Shown in pieces: positions 1 through 5,020 of a stretch of DNA of 5,546 bases (position 1 is its first letter; each line of letters starts with the position of its first letter). This stretch comes from Alphaproteobacteria bacterium (GTDB taxonomy: Bacteria > Pseudomonadota > Alphaproteobacteria > Paracaedibacterales > JAKBAR01). A program made the translations under genes and the position numbers. Under the pieces are notes generated by a model that saw nothing but the letters and a program-made list of their open reading frames with translations, ran no database searches and was not told where the DNA came from. The stretch lies in assembly GCA_019745755.1 (NCBI GenBank), contig JAIESS010000052.1, forward strand, positions 1 to 5,546, given 5' to 3'.

Positions 1-21
1 CATTGTTAACGAAGTTCATTC

Positions 22-27
22 TATGAT
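22..27 (+). promoter_or_regulatory. -10 element of the 6S RNA promoter (partial promoter)
   Basis: The hexamer TATGAT at 22-27 matches the sigma-70 -10 consensus TATAAT at 5 of 6 positions. It would place the transcription start near 34-35, exactly where the 5' arm of the 6S RNA closing stem begins. A -35 at normal spacing would fall at or just beyond the left edge of the window, so the promoter cannot be fully judged. The nearby TATAAA at 31-36 is an alternative, but it would start transcription inside the closing stem. Confidence 0.5.
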
Positions 28-33
28 AGGTAT

Positions 34-197
34 AAAGAGGTGCTGCGGTGTTTGTGAGGTACGCAATCCCTTGGCCCATGAGTAATCCTCGGGAGCTGTC
101 CCTGTCATCGGCCTTGGCCTTTGGCATACGGTGCCCACCTAGCTAATCGTGGCTATGAGAGGATGCACGTCCCACGGCTCGCGCGGCACCACTTCTT
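34..197 (+). ncRNA. ssrS: 6S RNA (alphaproteobacterial type)
   Basis: 6S RNA binds the sigma-70 RNA polymerase holoenzyme as a mimic of an open promoter and dampens housekeeping transcription when growth slows. The terminal stem is visible: bases 35-47 pair with 182-194 (GTGCTGCG with CGCGGCAC, continuing outward with one A-A mismatch). Inside it, ATCCTC (85-90) pairs with GAGGAT (159-164), and GGGAGCTGTCCC (91-102) forms a small hairpin. The segments TGCGGTGTTTGTGAGG, CAATCCCTTGGCCC, GGGAGCTGTCCCTG, GGTGCCCACCTAGC and CACGGCTCGC...GGCACCACTT resemble alphaproteobacterial 6S RNAs as I remember them. The length of about 164 bases is typical. GC content is clearly higher than in the flanking DNA, as expected for a structured RNA. 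Both ends are estimates taken from the stem and the -10 element. A 63-residue open frame inside it is not credible as a gene. Confidence 0.85.
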
Positions 198-215
198 TGA
201 GGCCTACTCCTCCGC

Positions 216-239
216 AGACAGAAGAATATATGTCTGTCT
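216..239. other. Hairpin between the convergent 6S RNA and MCP genes
   Basis: AGACAGA (216-222) and TCTGTCT (233-239) form a perfect 7-bp stem with a 10-base loop. It sits in the 64-base gap between the 3' end of 6S RNA and the stop codon of the convergent chemoreceptor gene. It could mark RNA ends for either gene. No T-run follows directly on either strand (the nearest, 253-257 on the + strand, is 13 bases away), so it is not a standard intrinsic terminator. Confidence 0.35.
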
Positions 240-261
240 CAAACGCCGCATATTTTTCACG

Positions 262-2247
262 TTAATGTGCTGTATGAACGACACCTTTGGCATCGTAGGC
301 GTCCTGCTCTGAATAATCATCCAGATTAATGTGGGGGATGGCAGAGCCCCCTGCTCTATTACTAATTTTAAAAAATGAAATCAGATTTAATAACGTTGTT
401 GCTTGATTAAACATAGTATTTGTCGCTTCCCAATTCTCTTGAGCAACAACTGAATTTTTTTGAGTAGACGCATCAATTCCGCCAATCACCGTATTAATGG
501 CATCAACCCCACTGGTTTGCTCCTCACTTCCTTTTGCAATAAGATCAATACACTTAGAAACATTTCCAATGGAGTCAACAATAGCCTTGAGAGAATTCCC
601 TGATTCTGTCACAAGATTCATGCCATCATTAACCTGGCGAATACTATGTGAAATGAGTTCCTTAATTTCCTTAGATGCTTCCGCTGATTTTCCTGCCAAT
701 GCTCTCACTTCAGATGAGACAACGGCAAAGCCCTTGCCGGCTTCTCCTGCACGTGCGGCCTCTACAGCAGCATTAAGGGCGAGTAAGTTGGTTTGAAAGG
801 CAATTTCATCCACAGTGACAATGATATCTGATACTTTTTGTGAAGATTCTTGAATTTTTTTCATAGAATCAATAGTGCTTGTTACGACGTCGTTACCCTT
901 TTGTGCCATGTGGGATGATTGTTTTGACAATAAATTAGCCTCCTTCGCCCCCTCTGTATTTTTTCGAATTTTCTGGGTTAAATCATCCATGGACGTTGTT
1001 GCGTGATCAAGATCGCGCGCTTGAGATTCTGTGCGCTCAGAAAGGTCCCTACTCCCCTTATCAAGGGATTTTGCGCTGGCATTGATGGATTGAGCTGAGG
1101 TTTCAATACCAATGACAATGTCTGATAGTTTTTCAATCGTTGTATTGATACATTGCTGGATTTCTAGAAACAACCCCTTGTGATTTCCTGTGATTTTTTG
1201 CGTTAAGTCTCCCTTTGCCATATTTTCTAAGACATTTTTGATCATATGCATATTATCAGAATAGATAGAGCTAATGTGATTAAGTCCTTTGCACACAAAT
1301 AGCATGAGCCCTGTCATATTATCCACATTGGTGCGTCGACTAAAATCACCATTGGTGCATCCTTGAATAATGGATGTAATTTCCTTGATAACAGCCTCTT
1401 CTCTTTCCTGAAGTGCGCGTTTTTTCTCCTCTTCTGATTTTTGAGCTACTGCAATACTTTCTTTTTCAAGTTCGATGTTTTTTATGGCTGTATCCTTGAA
1501 AATCTGAATAGATGAGGCAATTTTTCCCATTTCATCATGGGATTTTGTTTTGGGAATGGTTATCCTTGTATTGCCACCCGTCAATTCACGCATGGCATCC
1601 GACATTTTCCCAAGAGGCCTAAAGATAGATCGCCACGAATAGACAGGCACCATAGCGGCACAAAAAATAGCAAGGAGTGAAATGATATTAATGAAAAGAT
1701 TGAATGTATGCGATGTTGCAATGGATTCTTGCTCAAAAGATTTTGACCATTCTTCAATATTTTCTGAAAGAGCTTCGTTCTCTTCTTCCAGCAATTTAAA
1801 TTGTTGCTCAAAAACTGTATATTTTTCTGTATGATCTTGTTCTTTTGCAACGATTTTTATAAGTTCAGATGCTTTTTGGTTGTATAAAATTAACGCTAAG
1901 GATAATTTTTGAAGAAGTTTTTGTGTGCCCGCCGGCACAGGTGACTTAATATTTTCATCAATATTTTTCCTGAAATTGGCACTGTGTTCCTCAAGATCTT
2001 TTTGAGCCTGCTCAATACCCTTAAAATCCTTTTTATTTTGTGCGACAATGGCCGTTAAAACATCTCCTCTTATGGCGTCATGCATCATGTCACATTCCAT
2101 ATGCCGTTGAGTAACGGTTGTAATAAGAGACATAGTCTTAGCGTGCTCAACCTTCAGCGTCGTGTGCCAAAAATTAATGGCAATGAGGATCGAAACACAT
2201 ACACCACAAAAAACACTTAGGAAGAAAAATTTTGTTTGTATTTTCAT
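262..2247 (-). CDS. Methyl-accepting chemotaxis protein (membrane chemoreceptor)
   Basis: This 661-residue receptor should sense a ligand outside the inner membrane and control the CheA-CheW kinase. Seen in order: transmembrane helix about 7-27; a helical periplasmic sensor of about 155 residues; transmembrane helix 182-204; a HAMP domain about 205-259 with the usual Pro (211) and Asp-Glu (238-239); a charged helical linker; two HAMP-like modules (about 285-330 and 331-375, marked by NGDF and KGDLT); then the long antiparallel coiled-coil signalling domain (about 380-630). The hairpin tip is canonical (EIAFQTNLLALNAAVEAARA from 481, then GE and K505-GFAVV), with E496, R499 and E502 kept, so CheA/CheW contact is expected. 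No C-terminal NWETF-type CheR tether is present; the tail ends GVVHTAH. Two expected methylation positions carry Asp/His. No Shine-Dalgarno precedes the ATG, but later Met codons would delete the first membrane helix. The ligand cannot be predicted, and no che gene is adjacent. Confidence 0.95.
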   Translation of the reverse strand: MKIQTKFFFLSVFCGVCVSILIAINFWHTTLKVEHAKTMSLITTVTQRHMECDMMHDAIRGDVLTAIVAQNKKDFKGIEQAQKDLEEHSANFRKNIDENIKSPVPAGTQKLLQKLSLALILYNQKASELIKIVAKEQDHTEKYTVFEQQFKLLEEENEALSENIEEWSKSFEQESIATSHTFNLFINIISLLAIFCAAMVPVYSWRSIFRPLGKMSDAMRELTGGNTRITIPKTKSHDEMGKIASSIQIFKDTAIKNIELEKESIAVAQKSEEEKKRALQEREEAVIKEITSIIQGCTNGDFSRRTNVDNMTGLMLFVCKGLNHISSIYSDNMHMIKNVLENMAKGDLTQKITGNHKGLFLEIQQCINTTIEKLSDIVIGIETSAQSINASAKSLDKGSRDLSERTESQARDLDHATTSMDDLTQKIRKNTEGAKEANLLSKQSSHMAQKGNDVVTSTIDSMKKIQESSQKVSDIIVTVDEIAFQTNLLALNAAVEAARAGEAGKGFAVVSSEVRALAGKSAEASKEIKELISHSIRQVNDGMNLVTESGNSLKAIVDSIGNVSKCIDLIAKGSEEQTSGVDAINTVIGGIDASTQKNSVVAQENWEATNTMFNQATTLLNLISFFKISNRAGGSAIPHINLDDYSEQDAYDAKGVVHTAH

Positions 2248-2354
2248 GCTTGTAAAATAAATAAAATGTGAAATCTAATGTAATTCTGTCAGATAATTCT
2301 TAATATCAAGTTAAATTGTTAAAAAAATCTAAAACCAATACAATTTTCGGTATT

Positions 2355-2376
2355 ATGCAGACTCACTTGTCTGTAT
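2355..2376. promoter_or_regulatory. Hairpin or inverted repeat in the MCP-kinase divergent spacer
   Basis: ATGCAGAC (2355-2362) and GTCTGTAT (2369-2376) are complementary over 8 positions (one G-T pair) around a 6-base loop. The element lies 108 bases upstream of the MCP start and 117 bases upstream of the kinase start. It could be an operator, or a hairpin in the leader of the MCP transcript. The core GCAGAC...GTCTGT also occurs in the hairpin beyond the other end of the MCP gene. Confidence 0.3.
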
Positions 2377-2447
2377 GGATAAAACATCTGATAAATAGGA
2401 AAAATTTTTCAACCTTCTTTTTTTATCGTTTTTTATAGCCCACTGAC

Positions 2448-2477
2448 GTTATGTGGATTTGCAACACATCACATAAC
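2448..2477. promoter_or_regulatory. Perfect 8+8 inverted repeat, candidate operator upstream of the kinase gene
   Basis: GTTATGTG (2448-2455) and CACATAAC (2470-2477) are exact reverse complements separated by 14 bases. Arm centres are 22 bp apart, about two helical turns, as expected for a dimeric regulator touching one DNA face. The proposed -35 hexamer TTGCAA (2459-2464) lies between the arms, so bound protein would be placed to block or modulate the promoter. A third CACAT (2465-2469) gives a nested ATGTG-N9-CACAT alternative. The regulator is not identifiable from sequence. Confidence 0.4.
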
Positions 2478-2488
2478 CTTGCTAGTAT
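2459..2488 (+). promoter_or_regulatory. Putative leaderless promoter of the histidine kinase gene
   Basis: TTGCAA (2459-2464) and TAGTAT (2483-2488) are separated by 18 bases and each matches the sigma-70 consensus at 4 of 6 positions. The -10 element ends only 5 bases before the ATG at 2494, which would put the transcription start at or beside the initiation codon. The absence of any Shine-Dalgarno sequence fits a leaderless mRNA. Confidence 0.4.
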
Positions 2489-2493
2489 AAACT

Positions 2494-3807
2494 ATGCCTG
2501 TTCGTCCTTTTCAATTTCTCAAACGTTTTCTCCCGAAAAATCTTTTTGGGCGATTTATTATTATCCTTCTCGTCCCCCTTATTCTTGTGCAGCTTGTCCT
2601 TAGCTATATTTTCTTTGATCGCCACACGGATACGGTTCTTCGCCTTCTCTCCCATACGATTGGCGGGGACATTGCCCTTGTGAGTCATATGGTGGAAGAA
2701 GGAAAATCATTTGATGCCATCGCTCGCCAGGCATCAGCCCATCTTAGCCTCGATATCGTCTTTAAAAAAGCTGCGCATCTTAAAGAAATAGGACAGGCCA
2801 AGGATACCTGGCTTTATGATCACCTGAACCATGCTTTGTTGGAGCAATTAAAGCACCCCTATTTTTTTCGTATGGACAAGGATACCATTTACGTTGATGT
2901 TCAACTTAAACAAGGTGTTTTAAAGGTAAAAACCCTTCGAAAACGCTTGTTTAGCAAAACGACATACCTTGTTCTTATATGGACAACAGCATCGGCGCTA
3001 TTGCTTTTTATTGTGGCTGTGATTTTTATGCGCAATCAAATTAAGCCCATTCGCAAACTTGCTGATGCGGCGGAACGTTTTGGTAAAGGCCATGAAATCA
3101 TTGGATTTAAGCCCGAAGGGGCGCTTGAGGTGCGTAAAGCCGCCATTGCCTTTAATCAAATGCGTCATCGCATCTTGCGTTTCATCGAAGAACGCACGCA
3201 GCAACTGGCCGGTGTTTCCCACGACCTTCGTACCCCCCTCACCCGTATGAAGCTCCAATTAACCTTGATGCCCCCGTCTGAGGCAACAAAAGACCTTCAA
3301 AAAGACGTCGAAGAAATGACCCAAATGGTCCAAGGATTTTTGGATTTTGCAAGAGGGGCTATGGAAGAACCATCCGTAGAAGTTGACTTTTTGACATTTA
3401 TTGAAGACATTATTCATCATTTTAAAAAAAGTCACCCCCTTTCCCTCACATTAAGTGGAAAAAAAAGTGTAAAAATTCATATCAAACGTCAACTTCTTAA
3501 CCGTTGCTTAACTAATTTGTTGCTAAACTCTTTTAAGTACGCATCAACGGCACACGTTTCAACGGCGGTTTTTCCAACCTCTGTTGAGATTTTGGTGGAT
3601 GATGATGGTCCTGGCATTCCTTTGGAAAAGCGTAATGTGGCCTTTCAGCCCTTTACACGCCTGGATCCATCACGAAACTCCGAAACGGGGGGCGTTGGTT
3701 TGGGTCTAACGATTGTACGTGATGCTATACGTCATCACGGAGGACACGTGGATCTGGATACGTCACCTTTGGGTGGACTTCGTGTGCGTTTGGTTATACC
3801 AAGGTGA
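2494..3807 (+). CDS. EnvZ-like sensor histidine kinase
   Basis: This 437-residue inner-membrane kinase autophosphorylates a His and passes phosphate to an OmpR-type response regulator. Seen: transmembrane helix about 19-41; periplasmic sensor about 42-155; transmembrane helix about 156-179; HAMP about 180-232 with Pro185; HisKA dimerisation helix with the H-box VSHDLRTPLTRMK (phospho-acceptor H243); then an ATPase domain with N-box NLLLNSFKYA (341-350), G1 box DDDGPGIP (369-376), F-box FQPFTRLD (384-391) and G2 box GGVGLGLTIV (399-408). All catalytic boxes are intact. The N-terminus (LKRFLPKNLFGR, then a hydrophobic stretch and YIFFDRHTDTV) and the total length resemble alphaproteobacterial EnvZ-type kinases as I recall them. 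The ATG at 2494 keeps the whole N-terminus but has no ribosome binding site. No response regulator gene is adjacent, so the partner is elsewhere. No terminator separates it from the phasin gene 73 bases downstream, so the two may be cotranscribed. Confidence 0.93.
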   Translation: MPVRPFQFLKRFLPKNLFGRFIIILLVPLILVQLVLSYIFFDRHTDTVLRLLSHTIGGDIALVSHMVEEGKSFDAIARQASAHLSLDIVFKKAAHLKEIGQAKDTWLYDHLNHALLEQLKHPYFFRMDKDTIYVDVQLKQGVLKVKTLRKRLFSKTTYLVLIWTTASALLLFIVAVIFMRNQIKPIRKLADAAERFGKGHEIIGFKPEGALEVRKAAIAFNQMRHRILRFIEERTQQLAGVSHDLRTPLTRMKLQLTLMPPSEATKDLQKDVEEMTQMVQGFLDFARGAMEEPSVEVDFLTFIEDIIHHFKKSHPLSLTLSGKKSVKIHIKRQLLNRCLTNLLLNSFKYASTAHVSTAVFPTSVEILVDDDGPGIPLEKRNVAFQPFTRLDPSRNSETGGVGLGLTIVRDAIRHHGGHVDLDTSPLGGLRVRLVIPR

Positions 3808-3865
3808 ACAGATTATGGGCTTTTGCAAAAATGCGGAGGCTTTTAAGGATAAAAGAGAACAAATT

Positions 3866-3873
3866 AAAGGGGA
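3866..3873 (+). promoter_or_regulatory. Strong Shine-Dalgarno that fixes the phasin start
   Basis: AAAGGGGA at 3866-3873 lies 7 bases before the ATG at 3881. It is the only convincing ribosome binding site ahead of any gene in the window. It favours 3881 over the in-frame ATG at 3815, which has only a weak AAGGTG upstream overlapping the kinase stop codon. A possible promoter for this gene is TTGCAA (3823-3828) with GATAAA (3848-3853) at a long 19-base spacing. It is weak but, if used, would also exclude the 3815 start. Confidence 0.65.
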
Positions 3874-3880
3874 TAGAACA

Positions 3881-4303
3881 ATGGCACACAAAGCAAATCA
3901 CGCAGAATTTTTAAAAGATACAATGAAAAAAATGTCCATGGACCGTCAATCACGGCTTGAATCGCATAAAAAAAAGGTAGAATCCATCACAGAAGCAAGC
4001 AAAAAGGCGGCAGATATCATGAAAAATCTCTCACAATTGCAACAACAATATATGAAAGAAGCCTTTGAAAGCATGACAAACATGATGAAAGATATGATGA
4101 GCCATGGTGCCACCCAAGAAGGCATGCAAAAGCATACGGAAAATTTGAAAAAACACCTAAGCCATGCGATTGATCATGGAACAACGGTTGCTTCCGTCAT
4201 CAGCAAAACACACAAAGATGCTTTTGAGACAGTCAAACAACATGTAGCGGAACATATGAAAGCGACTGCTGAGAAAAAATCAGCAAAAGCAACAAAACAC
4301 TAA
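3881..4303 (+). CDS. Phasin family protein (Phasin_2-like)
   Basis: This 140-residue, basic, almost wholly helical protein has no signal peptide or membrane segment. The core (about 33-128), with VESITEASKKAADIMKNL, SQLQQQYMKEAFESMTNMMK and the later SKTHKDAFETVKQHVAEHM, has the repeating amphipathic pattern of alphaproteobacterial phasins: an E/N-A-x-K-K-A-A segment, a Q-rich segment, then a F/A-E-x-M/L stretch. A Lys/Ala tail (129-140, AEKKSAKATKH) follows, as in PhaP/PhaF-like proteins that touch DNA or granules. Phasins coat polyhydroxyalkanoate granules, and some act as general stress chaperones. No PHA synthase or depolymerase is in the window, so the granule role is family inference. 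Met (13) and His (12) are unusually frequent, including five Met within residues 65-73. The gene follows the kinase on the same strand and ends at a strong terminator, as expected for an abundant protein. Confidence 0.75.
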   Translation: MAHKANHAEFLKDTMKKMSMDRQSRLESHKKKVESITEASKKAADIMKNLSQLQQQYMKEAFESMTNMMKDMMSHGATQEGMQKHTENLKKHLSHAIDHGTTVASVISKTHKDAFETVKQHVAEHMKATAEKKSAKATKH

Positions 4304-4327
4304 ATAAAATCAAATATCACACCCGAT

Positions 4328-4363
4328 ACCCCCTTGGTCCGAAACTAAGGGGGTTTTCTTTTT
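4328..4363 (+). terminator. Rho-independent terminator of the phasin gene
   Basis: ACCCCCTTGGT (4328-4338) pairs with ACTAAGGGGGT (4344-4354) in an 11-bp stem with one G-T pair and a 5-base CCGAA loop, followed by the T-tract TTTTCTTTTT (4354-4363). It starts 25 bases after the phasin stop codon. Read on the minus strand the stem has no T-run after it, so it does not serve the convergent gene. Confidence 0.93.
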
Positions 4364-4384
4364 AAGGCGTATGGGCGCAAGGTA

Positions 4385-4885
4385 TTAATTACTTTTTGTG
4401 GACCCAGTTTCTGATTTCAAAGCACAATTAATAATAGCTTTTATACCTGTTTGAGCTGAAGCGCTCACAAAAACACCAGAAGCTCCGCCCTCTATCTGTA
4501 ACCATACCTCGTAGGACCCTTCATGATTTACCGCGCATAGATTTTTTTTAATAGTAGTAACTAACACACTAATTTTTTTGTAATCAATACTATCTTCTTC
4601 GTTTTCTGGCACCAACAATGCATCATTTTCTTGATTATGTTTAGTATGTTGAGGTGAAGACATCATCTCTTTAGGGTTCATTCCACTAGGATTAAAAGAA
4701 AGATCAGCATTATCATCCCTGTTAGGTGACGATGTATTTTTTTTAGATAAAATTCTATAACCTTTGGTAATCAATACAGGCATTTTCTCTTGAGATTCGT
4801 TTTTCTTGTGAGTTTTTGGTTCATTAGATTGAACCGAAAAATTAAGACTACTCAGAAGTAGTATTATAAAAAAATTATTTTTCAT
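4385..4885 (-). CDS. Secreted protein of unknown function with a conserved-looking C-terminal domain
   Basis: I do not recognise this 166-residue protein. It begins with a clear Sec signal peptide (Lys2, hydrophobic FFIILLLSSL, likely cleavage after VQS at residue 20), so the mature protein should be periplasmic or exported. Residues 21-100 are a polar, Ser/Asn/Lys/Glu-rich, probably disordered linker. Residues about 102-158 look folded: KKISVLVTTIKKNLCAVN, then GSYEVWLQI, then TGIKAIINCALK, with two Cys (117 and 154) that could form a disulphide. The helix-Cys-strand-helix-Cys order loosely recalls TonB/TolA-like or AgmX-type C-terminal domains; this is by eye and weak. The gene is AT-richer than its neighbours and has no Shine-Dalgarno before its ATG. 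An in-frame TAG four codons upstream rules out a longer form. No terminator is visible after it; it converges on the phasin terminator. Confidence 0.65.
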   Translation of the reverse strand: MKNNFFIILLLSSLNFSVQSNEPKTHKKNESQEKMPVLITKGYRILSKKNTSSPNRDDNADLSFNPSGMNPKEMMSSPQHTKHNQENDALLVPENEEDSIDYKKISVLVTTIKKNLCAVNHEGSYEVWLQIEGGASGVFVSASAQTGIKAIINCALKSETGSTKSN

Positions 4886-4999
4886 GAGTAAAATCTAAAA
4901 ATGTCTCCATCCAATAAGTTAATCAGCTAAATATTAAAAATATGTTAAAGAGTTATTTTTATGACGCCTCAGTTTCAGTGTATAGTAAGGTCATATACC

Positions 5000-5013
5000 T
5001 ATAGTCGCACTAT
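5000..5013 (+). promoter_or_regulatory. Possible -10 and small inverted repeat upstream of pgeF
   Basis: TATAGT (5000-5005) is a fair -10 element (5 of 6) and would start transcription near 5012, leaving a leader of about 10 bases. An identical TATAGT lies at 4981-4986. ATAGT-CGC-ACTAT (5001-5013) is a perfect 5+5 inverted repeat over the same spot. No good -35 is seen for either copy, so the promoter call is tentative. Confidence 0.3.
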
Positions 5014-5020
5014 CACACCG

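Noticed and set aside
121..312. A 63-codon + strand open frame over the 3' half of the 6S RNA
   Set aside because: It lies in a structured RNA and the antisense end of the MCP gene, has no Shine-Dalgarno, and its protein looks like no family.
497..796. A 99-codon + strand open frame within the MCP gene
   Set aside because: It is antisense to the conserved MCP signalling hairpin; the open frame comes from the codon use of the real gene.
2248..2360. Sigma-28 or sigma-70 promoter for the MCP gene
   Set aside because: No GCCGATAA-like flagellar -10 is present, and the best sigma-70 candidates on the minus strand (for example TTGATA with no good -10 at 16-18 bases) are too weak to call.
2399..2410. 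12-bp palindrome GAAAAATTTTTC in the divergent spacer
   Set aside because: A simple A/T-tract palindrome in AT-rich DNA is expected by chance and has no clear position relative to a promoter.
2482..2688. Minus-strand open frame of 68 codons antisense to the kinase start
   Set aside because: It is a Lys-rich shadow of the kinase coding sequence, with no ribosome binding site and no recognisable product.
3713..3880. N-terminal extension of the phasin frame into the kinase gene, including an ATG at 3815
   Set aside because: The stretch overlaps the kinase 3' end or lacks phasin character. The strong Shine-Dalgarno at 3866-3873 and the phasin-like sequence support the start at 3881.
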